Shown here in pieces: positions 1 through 11,944 of a DNA stretch of 64,000 bases (position 1 is the first letter of the stretch; the number at the start of each line of letters is the position of its first letter). Under the pieces are notes generated by a model, which was not told where the DNA came from, ran no database searches, and saw nothing but the letters and a program-made list of their open reading frames with translations. Both the position numbers and the translations under genes were made by a program. Source of the DNA: Macrobrachium rosenbergii (taxonomy: Eukaryota; Arthropoda; Malacostraca; Decapoda; Palaemonidae); assembly GCF_040412425.1 (NCBI RefSeq), contig NC_089756.1, positions 4,992,498 to 5,056,497 of the forward strand, read 5' to 3'.

Positions 1-2876
1 ACTGGGTGACACAGGTCTTCCCCCAGAAATAGATTTTTCCTTTGTCAAAATCCCTTATCTATGCCAGCCCAGCCGAGAAAATGTAAAATTGAGTTACAGT
101 TGTGCTCACAGCAACCATTATCTTTCAGTAACCTTTCAGACATTTTAATTGTAGTGTAAATTACGGTAATAATAACACTTAGGATAACATAATATTAATT
201 TTTCATTAAAAATTAAATAAAATTTTGGTGGTAAATAACACAATTTTGGATTACATATAGTCATACGAATGATAATTATGTACGATAATTATTGTACATT
301 ATCGTATTGTTGTTAGGGGTTGTTTGTGATTGGCGATGAAACGTAAACAAAACAATGGTTTTCCTTTTAGGCAACTTGTGTAGGAAAAACTTGATATAGA
401 ATCGGCTCTGTTTTTTCGTTTATTTTGAATTTCTAAGGATACAGTAAGTAAAACAGCATTTGTAATAACGTCATGTTTACATAACCAGTATTTCATAAGA
501 TACCTGTTGTTGCAAAAGCTACCCTATACACATATGGTTTTATAATTTAGCAGTCGTCTTATAGTACAGATAAGAGATAAATTCGTGAAAATTTGCCATA
601 ATTTTTCACTTTATTTTATCTAAAGGTCATCTTATAATGGAAATATACGGTAGTTATAGTAATATTAATCACTGTCCACTTCTTTCAATTAGATTTCATT
701 TAACTGGTAAGAGAATCTATGGTGTTACTCGTTACAGTTGGTTATCTTGCATGACACTTCTGTGTTGTTATTTGTTTTACATTACAAAAGAAAAAACTAC
801 TTTGGGCTATAACTAGCAAGTAAAGATAATATATGTTGTTAATATAGGACCACTAGATTAACATTCCTAACTTTGAAGATAAAAGTTAAGACAACTTAGT
901 AGTCTTAAGTTAACTACATTTATTACATTTGTGTGTTTAGTTATAGCCCAATTTAGTTTCTCATTTGCTAATTGAGAGCAAAGTTTTTTGAAATTTTAAA
1001 CAGGCATTTTATTTCTAAGTCCTTGCTTCCATTTAAGCATAATGAGAGTTAGTTGATCCATTGTTAGCTTTAAGGATTTGTGTATTAATGGAAATAAGTA
1101 AGACTGCAAATGTAATGCGTATTTTTTTTCTTTTATTTGCTCTTCAGTGGAAGGGTTGACACGTGCTCTAACCAATTCAGTGCCGCTGCAAACGCTCTGA
1201 ACCAGCATCAAGAAAGTTTTTCAGCATCAAGAAAGTTTTTTAAATTTGGGAATATGATACAGTTTTTTATAAAGGCATCTGCAGTATTAGCATATGTATT
1301 TTTGCATGTATGTAATTATACAATATGGCAAATGTTGATTATAACAAACCTCAGATATTGGATTATATTGCATTATATGTATGGTGGTGCAGCATTCTTC
1401 CAAAATTATATTGCTTATTTCCTCTTCCATTAGCCCTTTGGTGTCCTTGTATAGATTCTCTGCTAAAACTAGTCAGTGAAATTTGTGCAAGGGGCTGTCA
1501 GGAAGTTGTCTCTCGCTGAAATGTTTTTGTGGTAAGGTGAGTGATCAAAGTAGAGTACACAGTGCTTCACTAATCTAGAATTGATTAGAAGCGCAACTGT
1601 GTTGTGATTTTTGAAGATTAAAAAGTCTGTTGTATTCAGTTACCTTGTAAAATACTTGTACATTCAAAAATTGCTTTAACTGCATTTTCAACAAGCTGGG
1701 GTAATAATATATAAAACTGTTTATCTTATAAAAAAGGATTCATAATTTCATGATCTTTACCACCTAGTTTGAAATTTAATCTTAAGGCATTCATTCAGAG
1801 GTTGTGTGCTGAACAACCTGTCACATGGAAAGTGATTTAGTGATCATTTATTGTAATAAAGTGTTATTATTTGGTATAAGTCAGTCTTCTAATTTCCTTC
1901 ATGCAAAGTATCCACCAAGTCTTAACGAGAATACCAAGTTGATTAAGGAGTGGTGTAGTTACTTGGAGTTAGAAGACTCAACTGTAGTGATATGAGGCTG
2001 AAGAGCAGTAAAGCATGTTTTGTACGACGCACCCAAGCCAATTTGTCCTTATTGATAATGCCAGCAGTACTGTACTGGATGTGTTCTTTGACTCTGGTGC
2101 TCGTTTTTTTGCAGAATCTAAACATGGCATTGTTTTGATGCCACCTGACTAATTTCATAACATGGTTTTAGCAGATATCCAGGCCAAATATATGACTCAC
2201 TGGGCTTTTCTGTGGGACTTTCCCTTGGCAAAAATTGAGCTAGAATAGGTTCAAATAGGACAGCTGGTGGAGAAGAGTTCCAAGGAAATGAGTGAAAAGT
2301 AAAAAATGAAAAGCAGCATAGCTGACCCCAGAAGTGAGCTGTAGAGCATTGTCAGAATATTGCTCTGCTTGGATGTCAGCTACCTCCCAAAACTGTTCCT
2401 TTTGGAGATACCAAAATTGGTGATTTTTTAGTTTCCTAAAAGTAGTAACAATGATTTTAATCATTGCCACAACTTCTACATATATCCTTAGTGCTTGAAT
2501 CTCTAGGGAGAGGACAGCATGCAGACTACAGCATCAACATCTTCCTTTTATTAAGATGCCTTACTGTCACAGTACCAGAGATATTTAGTTCCTCTTAGTA
2601 TAAGCTCCTTAAATCCCTCATGGCATTGTTGCAAAAGTTGATGCAAAGATGCATAAGAAATGCTATATAAAAGGACATGCTTCCATGAATCTTTCTCAGA
2701 AAAATCTGTTTCCTGGCTGTCAGCATGTGTCCACTTACTAAGCTTATGGATGAAAGCATAGTGTAACCAGACAACTCAGTTAAGAATTTTTCACAGTTTT
2801 CACAGGACTGGAAACAAATTCATTGAAGAAATAATTACCTGAAAATGACAGTCTGATAGTGTAAGATGCTAGCCCA
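1..2876. other. Unassigned AT-rich DNA without a recognisable gene
   Basis: Six-frame reading gives only short open frames with no family motif that I recognise. The stretch is AT-rich and mostly unique. It holds a small inverted repeat (802-815 with 938-951) and a 19-bp tandem duplication at 1203-1240 (unit begins CAGCATCAAG). No tRNA-like cloverleaf, LTR end or LINE motif was seen. Confidence 0.6.
802..951. repeat. Small inverted-repeat unit, possible MITE
   Basis: TTGGGCTATAACTA at 802-815 is matched exactly by its reverse complement at 938-951, giving a 150-bp unit. Inside lies a second imperfect palindrome around 887-915. A target-site duplication is not clear, so a short non-autonomous DNA transposon is only one reading; a chance inverted repeat in AT-rich DNA is the other. 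Confidence 0.3.
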
Positions 2877-2880
2877 TTGA

Positions 2881-5478
2881 CCCTTAAACACCGACTGGAC
2901 GTATCATACGTCGACTAAAACTGTCTGTCGGGTGCCGAGTGGACGTTCCGTACGTCGACTACAAAAAATTACAACCTTCGGTCAACTTTGACTCGACCGA
3001 AATGGTCGAAAAACGCAATTGTAAGCTAAAACTTTTACATTCTAGTAATATTCAATCATTTACCTTCATTTTGCAACAAATTGGAAGTCTCTAGCACAAC
3101 ATTTCGATTTATGGTGAATTTTTGAAAAAAACTTTTTCCTTACGTCCGCACTGTAACTCGGCCGAAAATTTCAGAAATTCTTTTGTCATTTTATCGTAAT
3201 TTTTGCACCGTTTTATGTTAGCCATTACATAAAGTTTTATATATGAAAATGTGTGCAGTTTCATGTAAAATACAACAAAAAACAACCCATGGTTGTAGCT
3301 TTTATCAGTTTTGAAATATTTTCATATAAATCACGATAAATAGAAAAAATTTGACCTTTGGTCAACTTTAACTCGACCGAAATGGTAAAAAAACGCAATT
3401 GTAAGCGAAACCTCTTACATTCTAGTAATATTCAATCATTTACCTTCATTTTGCAACAAATTGGAAGTCTCTAGCACAATATTTCGATTTATGGTGAATT
3501 TTTGAAAAAAACTTTTTCCTTACGTCTGTGTGTGGTAACTCAGCCGAAAATCTCAGAAATTCTTTCGTCACTCTGTCGTAATGTTTGCACCGTTTTATAT
3601 TAGTCGTTACATAAAGTTTTATATATGAAAATGTGTGCAATTTCATGTAGAATACAACAAAAAATAACTAATGGTTGTAGCTTTTATCAGTTTTGAAATA
3701 TTTTCATATAAATCATGATGTGCCAAAATTTCAACCTTCGGTTAACTTTGACTTGACCGAAATGGTCGAAAAACGCAATTGTAAGCTAAAGCTCTTACAT
3801 TCTAGTAATATTCAATCATTTACCTTCATTTTGCAACAAATTGGAAGTCTGTAGCACAATATTTCGATTTATGGTGAATTTTTGAAAAAAACTTTTTTTC
3901 TTACGTCCGCTCTGTAACTCTGCCGAAAATTTCAGAAATTCTTTTGTCATTTTATCGTAATTTTTGCACCGTTTTATATTAGCCGTTACATAAAGTTTTA
4001 TATATGAAAATGTGTGCAATTTCATTTAAAATACAACAAAAAACAACCCATGGTTGTAGCTTTTATCAGTTTTGAAATATTTTCATATAAATCACGATAA
4101 ATAGAAAAAATTCGACCTTTGGTCAACTTTAACTCGACCGAAATGGTCGAAAAACACAATTGTAAGCTAAAACTCTTACAGTCTAGTAATATTCAATCAT
4201 TTACCTTAATTTTGCAACAAATGGGAAGTCTCTACCACAATACTTCGATTTATGGTGAATTTTTGAAAAAAACTTTTTCCTTACGTCTGTGTATGGTAAC
4301 TCGGCCGAAAATTTCAGAAATTCTTTCGTCACTTTGTCGTAATGTTTGCACCGTTTTATATTAGTCGTTACATAAAGTTTTATATATGAAAATGTGTGCA
4401 ATTTCATGTAGAATACAACAAAAAATAACTAATGGTTGTAGCTTTTATCAGTTTTGAAATATTTTCATATAAATCACGATGTGCCAAAATTTCAACCTTC
4501 GGTCAACTTTGACTCGACCGAAATGGTCGAAAAACGCAATTGTAAGCTAAAAATCTTACATTCTAGTAATATTCAATCAATTACCTTCATTTTGCAACAA
4601 ATTGGAAGTCTGTAGCACAATATTTCGATTTATGGTGAATTTTTGAAAAAACTTTTTCCTTTCATCCGTGCGGTAACTCGGCCGAAAATCTCAGAAATTC
4701 TTTCGTCACTTTGTTGTAATGTTTGCACCGTTTTTCTAATAGCCGTTACATAAAGTTTTATATATGAAAATGTGCACAATTTCATATAGAATACAACAAA
4801 AAATAACTTGTGGTTGTAGCTTTTATCAGTTTTGAAATATTTTCATATAAATCACGATAAATAGAAAAAATTCGACCTTCGGTCAAGTTTAACTCAACCG
4901 AAATGGTCGAAAACTGCAATTGTAAGCTAAAACACTTATATTCTAGTAATATCCAATCAATTACCTTCATTTTGCAACAAACGGGAAGTCTCTAGCACAA
5001 TATTTTGATTTATGGTGAATTTTTGAAAAAAACTTTTTTACGTCCGTGCGTTACGAATTCATGCATCATTTTGTGATAATATTTTCTCTGTGTTGCTTTG
5101 ATCGTTTTACAATTTGTTATATACCAAATTCATTGCAATTTAGTGTACAATACAAAGAAAAAAAAATAACTCATTAGCTTTAACCGTTTTGCTCACAGCA
5201 CGATTTGTATACAATTATACTGTATATGAAATTTTTTTTTTTGTGCTGTCATATATTTCAAAATTTATATATGATAATGATATTTTTTTCATTTCTGATG
5301 GTTGCATACTAAACTTCAGGCAATGACAAAAAAAGGAGCCAAAAATGAACTCTTAATCTTAAAAACTAAACGTGCTGTGATTTTATGAAAAAAACTTTTT
5401 TTCCGCTTCGGTGCTAACTCCCGAACGCCGCAAGCATACGGCAGACACTTTTGTAAATAGAGGCTCGGTGTTTAAGGG
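2881..5478. mobile_element. piggyBac-like non-autonomous unit filled with satellite DNA
   Basis: The ends are inverted repeats: CCCTTAAACACCGA at 2881-2894 and its reverse complement at 5465-5478. The right flank is TTAA (5479-5482); the left flank is TTGA (2877-2880), one base from TTAA. CCC...GGG ends flanked by TTAA are the established signature of piggyBac transposons. There is no transposase; the interior is a ~380-bp tandem array (2955-5045) plus unique subterminal DNA at both ends. A second copy in inverse orientation starts at 18569, also preceded by TTAA, which supports the boundary. Assignment to the piggyBac superfamily is an inference from the ends only. Confidence 0.55.
2955..5045. 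repeat. ~380-bp satellite, six copies, alternating A/B dimers
   Basis: The landmark GACTCGACCGAAATGG or a close variant recurs at about 2990, 3372, 3752, 4132, 4514 and 4893, a spacing of 379-382 bp. Copies 1, 3 and 5 are preceded by a TTCAACCTTCGG-type junction, and copies 2, 4 and 6 by AAATAGAAAAAATT. Further diagnostic bases (CGTCCGC versus CGTCTGTGT near 3145/3525/3905/4285) alternate the same way. The true amplification unit is therefore a dimer of ~760 bp. Short open frames within it simply repeat with the satellite and are not genes. Confidence 0.9.
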
Positions 5479-5482
5479 TTAA

Positions 5483-5954
5483 AATATGTACAGAATAGAT
5501 GCCACTAATGATGTGTTTGTTTCATTGAAGATTTGAAAAAATAAGAGGTTGGCCCATGATGAGCTCCTTGCCAGGGCAGGTAATTCAGTATTTCAGTGAG
5601 TCTCATTTTGGACCAGATTTTCCTGAAAAAGATGAAATCCAGAAAAAATGTGAGGAGTTTCCTTGATTGCATTCTTGAAGCCCAGTCATGCCCAGAATTC
5701 TTTTGATGGGGCACGGGTTTTCTTGAGTTCAAGATTGGCATGATAGACCATGATCCTCATTTATGTAATATTTGTTTGTTGGTGAGGGATCTTAGCTCTT
5801 TAGGCATCTTGCAGTTATTATGTTCGTTCAAGTGAGGGCAATGTAGACTGTCAAATTGCATTTTCTGTACTTATACAGTATGTTTATGTAAGACCTTTAC
5901 ATACATGCACAGCAATGACATGGGCTTTTGCACAGAAATGGAACATATTCTGAT
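5483..5954. other. Unassigned DNA
   Basis: No motif recognised on either strand. It lies between the satellite-bearing unit and a LINE remnant and could be an unrecognisable 5' part of that LINE. Confidence 0.4.
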
Positions 5955-6230
5955 GAAGTGTTCCTTCAAAATGATGAGATTTATTTTTGGAGTCCATTTG
6001 AAATATTGCCAAGTGGAAATAGCCAAGTGATGTCGTGTATAGTGGCTGTAAAATAGACTGGGATCTTCAAGCTTGTGAGGTTTGGGCATATGTTAAGAAA
6101 AGGGTAAGAAACTGCCAGTCAAAGAAGTAGCAGATATTGAAGTAGCAGGATGATAGCCTGTGAGAAGGTTCAGAAAATCTTGGAGAAGTGGTAGAAATGA
6201 AAACCTGGACTACTTGGGAATTTAGGTATT
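5955..6230 (+). pseudogene. Decayed LINE reverse transcriptase C-terminal fragment
   Basis: Pieces of a non-LTR retrotransposon C-terminus are readable in several frames. MMRFIFGVHL starts near 5971, VRFGHMLRKG near 6074, and RRFRKSWR followed by ENLDYLGI lies near 6160-6225. The order matches the conserved 'M.R.i.GV ... RWFGH..R ... GRP.K.W ... LGI' tail of RTE/Jockey-type elements. Stops and frame changes interrupt it throughout, so it is a dead remnant. Family level below 'non-LTR retrotransposon' cannot be fixed by eye. Confidence 0.65.
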
Positions 6231-7764
6231 GTGTGTGCACAAGATAGTGTGAGTGAAGAGAAATCTAGTACTGTATTAGTATAAAGTAATGTAAGAAGGC
6301 CATCAAGTCACATTTCTTTTCTCTCAAAGAGCTTTCCCAATAGATTTGATTTGAAAATGAAAGGCAAAAATTAGAGAAATAAAAAAAATGTAAGAAGATG
6401 GACATCTAAGTGGAAGAAGATCAAAGGGAACAGGTACAAAGGGATAACAATGCAACTGTGGCAGTAGAGATACTGCACAGAACCTTTAGTATTGCCTAGG
6501 AAAGAAATGAGGATTGATACCCTTGCCAGGAGACAGTAGTGGACCTGGATAGTAACTATCCTCCTGTGGTCATTGAAGTACTTCCCTCACCTTCAACAAC
6601 ACCATGTTCCATGGTCTGTGCACGTTTTTCAGGCCCTAAGGAGAGATTTACACTAAAAATAGGTTGGTGGCGATAAAAGTAAAGCTACTTCTTGGGCATA
6701 TTGGTGGCATTTAAAGTAGTTTTCCTTACAGATGTCTCATAATTCCCAAACACCAGTATTTTTGATGTGAAAAGGAAGAAAGGTCTGTGCTGACAGTTGT
6801 AAAATGGTCACTTGTTTCTTCTTAAGGCATTGGAACACACAATTACCACATAAGTCTTTGAGAAACCGTGAGTTGGATAGGTGTTGAAAAATGCTCAAGA
6901 AAATTCATAATTTTTTTTCACCCATGTTTTTGGGTCATTTTATGGACTAGTAACTAAAACTGAAACCATACTTATTCCGGTGCAGCTGGAAGCTGAAGCT
7001 CTATAGTTAAGTGAAAGTGATTCGGTGCTTCCTTTGTGCCTTTTATTAACATTTGCTTAAGGAATAGTCATGGTTTATATTTTAAATGTAACCTCAGATT
7101 TGTAGATACAAAACTTGTTTGAAATATTGGAGGTTCTTTGGGAGATCTCAAACAGTTATTGTTACCTGGAGGAAAACCATGTGGGATTGTCCTTCAGATT
7201 CTGACATGGATGATGCACTTGGTTTCTTTGAGGCAAAAGTTTCTCTTTTTCTGAGTTTCTACCACAAATGATTTTTCCCACAATACTTGGAAACAAATTA
7301 CCAGTCCCCTGGCTACCTTTTTTGAGAAGGGCTTCTGTTAATAAAAAAAAAATACAGTGTATTTCATGAGTTGTATTACACATGAAAGAAAATGTTTTGC
7401 TAAAATATATTTATGTAAATCATGAAACTTCAATTTGACAAGGATGCAAAAGGAATGTCACCTTTCAAGGCTTCCATGGAGTTGGCTAAAAGGCTTGTTC
7501 TTGTATGGGTGAAAAGTAAAATACAGAAACGATTCAGCTGGGGAAGGCAGGGGAATGCAAAGTACCGATATAGGTGACTGCATTGCAACATATAAAGTAC
7601 ATCACAAAATTTTAGAGGAATTTGAGCAAGAGTTGTAGGGAGAAGAGAAGTCACACTGATAGTTAACACATGACCAAAGTATTGTCTATGGCAAATGAAC
7701 CTAGAATAAAAGGTGAAAAAAGAAATGCTCTCTGAAGTTTGTAATGTTGTGCCAAGCTAAGTAT
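6231..7764. other. Unassigned DNA between LINE remnants
   Basis: Only short open frames without recognisable motifs. Because LINE fragments lie on both sides, part of it may be LINE 3'UTR or interior too decayed to recognise. Confidence 0.4.
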
Positions 7765-8180
7765 TTTTAGAGATGCTGATGGTGATAGGATGAGAAGAGA
7801 GGTAACGAAGAAAAGTAGCAGGTGCCCTGCTGTATATTTGGAGAGGAGAGTGACTAAAATAGCAAAATTTTGACTGAATGAAGGGGGTGCTAAGCCAACC
7901 CTCCTTCAAGGAAGTGAATTGTGGCTGATGTTTTTGGATGGTAGAAGCTTGTGAGTAGAGAGTAAATGTACTGCATGATGATATGATTGGGGAAGAGGTG
8001 AATCAAAATATAGCAGGAAAGGTAGCAGGTGCTCTGCAAAAAGCTTGGTAGAGAAAAGGAGGAGTGTATGAAAAGCTAAAGTTGGAATGTTTGAAAGACT
8101 GTTAAGCCAGTTCTACTACATGGAAGTGAATTGTGCCCAATGAATATGAACGAGAGAACAGAGTATAATGGGTTGCTGAA
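7765..8180 (+). pseudogene. Two decayed LINE reverse transcriptase fragments in tandem
   Basis: The RT thumb motif usually written 'P.LLYG.E.W..N' is seen twice. KPTLLQGSELW is read near 7890-7925, and PVLLHGSELCPMNMNERT near 8108-8162. Each copy is preceded by a similar stretch containing GTAGCAGGTGC (about 7816 and 8022), so this looks like a tandem or twice-inserted fragment of one LINE. Frameshifts separate the readable pieces. It is not expressed as a protein. Confidence 0.6.
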
Positions 8181-8599
8181 AACTTTTTAGTGGAAAGTGG
8201 GAAGGGAGACCACTTAAGTGTTTGCTAAATGGACTGGAAGAGGTTTAGGTAGCAAAGGGCCTTCAATTCCAGAAGGCTCAAGAGTTCATGGCACAGTGTT
8301 TGCACAGGCACGTTCATGACCCTTCCGTACAGCTGTAAGAAGTGGCTGATGTCTATGAAACTTTTCTGCATAGATATATCATCCTTAATTTTGTTGATGA
8401 AGGAGGCTGTGGCATTGAGTGTTGTCATTAAACTGTTTCCTTTAACAGGGGATGGCTCTTGGGGAAAAACAACACAACAGTCACTGCCACATATGGATGA
8501 ACCCCTTTTGCAAGAAACTTTCATAACATTAGCTATCCCTGTAGGGGGGGTAGTGCCATCAGTGCACCTCATGTAATGTACTGTAGGCATTACTTATGG
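8181..8599. other. Unassigned DNA
   Basis: Open frames exist on both strands (plus about 8316-8576, minus about 8225-8590) but overlap each other and match no family that I recognise. The codon pattern does not favour either. Treated as non-coding. Confidence 0.4.
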
Positions 8600-8850
8600 T
8601 TCTTTCTGGCATTCCTTTAACCCTTAGCTGCAACCCCTTTCTATTCCTTTTGCTGTACCTCCATTCATATCTCTTTCATCCATCTTACCTCCACCCTCCC
8701 CTAACAGTCATTTCATAGTGCAGCTGCAAGGTCTTCCTCCTGTTACACCTTTAAATCCCTCTTCACTCTTAATTTTTCTTTCAGCTCTGAATGACCTCAT
8801 AGGTCGCAGCGCTTGGCCTTTGGCCTAAATTTTATATTCCAATTCCAACA
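8600..8850 (+). repeat. Interspersed repeat tail of a type common in decapods
   Basis: A pyrimidine-rich stretch ends in TGAATGACCTCATAGGTCGC and then CTTGGCCTTTGGCC and TTTATATTCC. I associate this tail with a very abundant interspersed repeat in decapod crustacean genomes, probably the 3' end of a SINE or LINE. That association is from memory and not checked. It is one of the main hints to the host group. Confidence 0.45.
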
Positions 8851-8908
8851 TTATTAGCTGGTTCCTATACCTACGCAAAGGTCTCATTAACAGCATGTTG
8901 AGTCTCCA

Positions 8909-8933
8909 ACACACACACACACACACACACACA
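8909..8933. repeat. (AC)n microsatellite
   Basis: About 12 uninterrupted AC units next to a LINE remnant. Confidence 0.95.
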
Positions 8934-8939
8934 ATGCCA

Positions 8940-9260
8940 CTCACTTCTTATCTTGTACTTTTGGAGCTCCTAAATATGAAGTCCCTTTCTAATACCTCTT
9001 TCACAGCATTACCCAGACCTTTCAAAATCTTCCTTTCCTTCACCCCTCCAACACCTGCAATTTATGTGCTCTTTGTCACAAACCTGGCATTTTCCATTCT
9101 TTCAATGTGGCCAAACCATCTCAAACACTGTGGTCTGTCCTTTCAGCTGTGTTAACTTTTTTACCATTTCTTTGTGTCTCTACGTTTCTCACTGTTTAAT
9201 CAACAACTTCAACATATTTTCATTTGTACTTAACATCCACACTTCACTTCTATGAAGGGG
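8940..9260 (-). pseudogene. Decayed LINE reverse transcriptase tail, minus strand
   Basis: Read on the minus strand from about 9140 down to 9080, one frame gives LRWFGHIERMENARFV, the hallmark C-terminal block of RTE/Jockey-type reverse transcriptases. A stop follows, and the expected 'RGRP.K.W' block is decayed in the next ~100 bp. Orientation is opposite to the LINE fragments at 5955-8180, so this is a separate insertion. Confidence 0.7.
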
Positions 9261-9347
9261 TGAATGACTCGGTAATCCATTCCTACTTTCTCACAATTGC
9301 TTCATCTGCCTAGATTCCATGTACCCCCCCTCTGCTCCCGTTGATAC

Positions 9348-10334
9348 TGTTGGGTAGTAACCATTTTAGCTGAAACTATGTTAAAAGAAAAAATCTCTTT
9401 TCCAATATGTAGTAAGGGCATTCCTCCCGGAAGTTGTCATCTCCAAGAGCCATGAGTTTCTGATGCTGATGCAACATCTTTATGAGTTGCATCATGTTGG
9501 AGCAAGATTTCATCATGTATACATTTCTTAATACGGGTTCTGACTCTCCTTGTATGATGTGATTGAATGCACTGTTTCAAGGAGCTTATCAGCATACAGA
9601 AATTAAAAAATCTCCTAATATGGAGATGATGATCGCCTGTTGTGGCATCATTAGCCCTGCCCATATAAGGGTATATAAGCTTCCATAGAATTGCACTCTA
9701 GAGAGAGAGAGAGGGCAAGCAATATAATCAGAGGTCAGACAGGTAATGTTCCGATGCCAGGCAAAGAGTCCCCCTCCAGATGGCTTGATCACCTGCCTCC
9801 AGCAATATTTGTCATACCTGTGACAAGGCGAAGCAACCAGTCATTCCTACCTGTGACAGCGCAAAGCAGCCAGCCCTTCCTGCCTGTGACGAGGAAAAGC
9901 AACCAGCCTTTCCTGCCTTCCATCTGCACAATCTCCAGATTCTGGGAGAAACAACATTTGCTGTCCTATCCCGAAGCCACCCCTCTTGTGACGTCTTCAA
10001 GTTCGAAACTACCATGCCAGCATCATCTCTTCAGCTGAAGCCCCAGCCATGAAGAACAACTCGCCAACTCACCATTTAAGCATTAAAATTACTCTACCTT
10101 CCAACCCGTTCCCCCTATCTGTAACTAATTTGATTTGTTTTGATTTGTGTCATGTTGAATGAAAGCTGAGTGGAAGCAAAATTTTCATTTCTTTGTAAAT
10201 AAGATTGTGAATAAACGTGTTGTAGTGTTGTGAGAGTTTCTTTTTATATTCATTTCCCATATTTCAATTGCTGGTATTGAATCCATGTTGTTGAGAGATT
10301 GAAAGAATCTGTAATGATTCGTGGAACCATAACA
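9348..10334 (+). repeat. 5' LTR of element A
   Basis: It starts TGTTGGGTAG and ends CATAACA. TATATAAG at 9672-9679 is a likely TATA box and AATAAA at 10210-10215 a poly(A) signal. About 9800-9920 holds three ~36-bp tandem units built on CCTGTGACRRSGMRAAGCA. A conventional TGG-starting primer-binding site is not obvious just after 10334. Confidence 0.85.
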
Positions 10335-10387
10335 GTAGCAACCTCGCCAGGATTTTCGACACCGTAACCAATTGAAACAGGGAGAAT

Positions 10388-11500
10388 ATGGAAAGAAGCA
10401 GAATGTGTGAGATGATGAAAGAGTTTATCAAGTCAGGTAAACTTCTGGGTCTAGAAGGCGATGCTCTTATGAGTATGTTGAAAAGAAAGAAAGGGAGAAG
10501 TTCGAGAGAGATGAAAGAGCAGTTGAAAGAGAAATTAAGACTGCAGCTAGAAAGAAAAAGAGAAGAAAAGGAGAGAGAAAGAGAAGAAAGAGAGAAAGAG
10601 CATAAGCATGAGTTAGAAATTGCTCAGTTAAGGCTAAGTTCTCATAACAACAGTTCGTCAGGTAGCAGACGAAGTAGTAATTTATCATTGCATGATGAAG
10701 AAGCTGATAGTTTAGGTATAGGTGCAGTATTGAAATTAGTGCCAAAATTTGATGAGGAAGATGTAACAAAATACTTCATGTGTTTTGAAAAGTTAATGAA
10801 TAGAGTAGGTTGTCCAAAAAACATGTGGACTTTGTATTTACAGTCATTCCTGTGTGGTAGGGCACTTTCTGTGTATAGTTGCTTTTCTGAGGAGGAATGT
10901 GGAGATCATGATATTGTGAAGGAAAGTGTTCTTAGTGCATACAGGTTAGTACCAGAGGCATACTGCAAGAGTTTAGAAGTTTGAGAAGGGATGAGAGCAG
11001 TACTTATGTAGAGCACAGAAAGAAGATAGAAAGATTTTGTGATTGGTTAACTTCTGCAGAAGTTGATAATTTTGATGATCTCAGGAGCATAGATTTGCTA
11101 GAAAACATCCAGAGATTAAGCTCTGTGTAGATGATAGGCTTGAGAAATCTTTTGCAGATGTGACTATGTTGGCAGATGAGTAGTCTAACTCATAGTTTGA
11201 GTGAGAGTAAGAAGAAAAGTGATGCTTTGTCAGGTAGAATGCAACGTAATAAATATTCCAGTAATAGTAGTAGCAATACAGGTAGAAGTGATTCCTATTG
11301 TTATGCATGTGGAAAACCTGGTCATACTTCAAGGTTATGTAGGAATTAAGGGGCATTTAGTAGTTCCAAGTTAACTTGTTACTGATGTAATAAGAAAGGG
11401 CATCTAGCAGGGGATTGTGTAGAAGATAAAAATGTTAAGAAACCAGTGTCTCTAGTTAATGATATTTTATCAAGTATGAATGATGTTATGAAAGAAGCTA
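10388..11500 (+). pseudogene. gag: Element A Gag with SCAN-like capsid and CCHC knuckles, broken
   Basis: An ATG at 10388 opens 198 codons. Residues ~35-85 are a K/E/R-rich helix, probably coiled coil. Residues ~118-196 (KLVPKFDEED to LVPEAY) resemble the SCAN-like capsid domain of Gmr1-type Gag. The frame stops at 10984 just after that domain. The remainder survives in other frames: a CCHC knuckle (CYACGKPGHTSRLC) at about 11300-11341, and a second (C..C....H....C) near 11378-11420 with a stop inside it. Gag would package the element RNA. Compared with the intact-looking Gag of element C, this copy has lost roughly the middle in decay. Confidence 0.75.
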
Positions 11501-11539
11501 AGAAATTTATGGAGAATTTCTGTCTGAAGGGGTAGTTTC

Positions 11540-11935
11540 TTCTCTTGAAGGAGGGGATTCAAGAGAAATAGTTTTGCTTCGGGACACCAGAGCGGCTGTC
11601 TCCCTCATTAAGAGAGACAATGTGCCGACAAGGATGATAATCAACATGAAAGAAAAAGTTATAGTAGGTGGATGCCTGAACACTTGTGTTGTCTGTCCCT
11701 TGTTGGAGGTGAACTTGTGTTGGGAGGAGTAAAACTTGCAATTGTAGACAATTTTCCCATTGATGACGTTGACAGTGTTGTCGGTAATGATTTAGCTACA
11801 TCCAAGTGTGTGAATCCTATTTTGAGTGAGTTTCCAGTGCCTGAAATGGTGGTAACTAGGTCAGATTTAGATACAGATATAGACTATGGTTATGGTTTGC
11901 TGTGGATTCGAACGAGCACGCGTTCGTGGATTTGA
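11540..11935 (+). pseudogene. pol: Element A protease remnant
   Basis: LLRDTRAAVSLI is read around 11574-11610. It matches the aspartic protease active-site context (element C has RDTGSNHSVV), with Gly of DTG changed to Arg. A later stretch (VVGNDLA near 11789) corresponds to the second conserved protease block. Stops and frame changes break the region. It follows Gag directly, as in B and C. Confidence 0.55.
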
Positions 11936-11944
11936 ACGAGTGTA

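Noticed and set aside
3446..4407. Repeated minus-strand open frames starting MKLHTFSYIKLYVT
   Set aside because: They recur with the satellite monomer and follow its period; repeated DNA, not a gene family.
2955..5045. CRISPR array
   Set aside because: Repeats are adjacent 380-bp units without distinct spacers, in eukaryotic DNA.
8225..8590. 121-codon minus-strand open frame as a gene
   Set aside because: Overlaps a comparable plus-strand frame, no motifs, in a region of LINE remnants.
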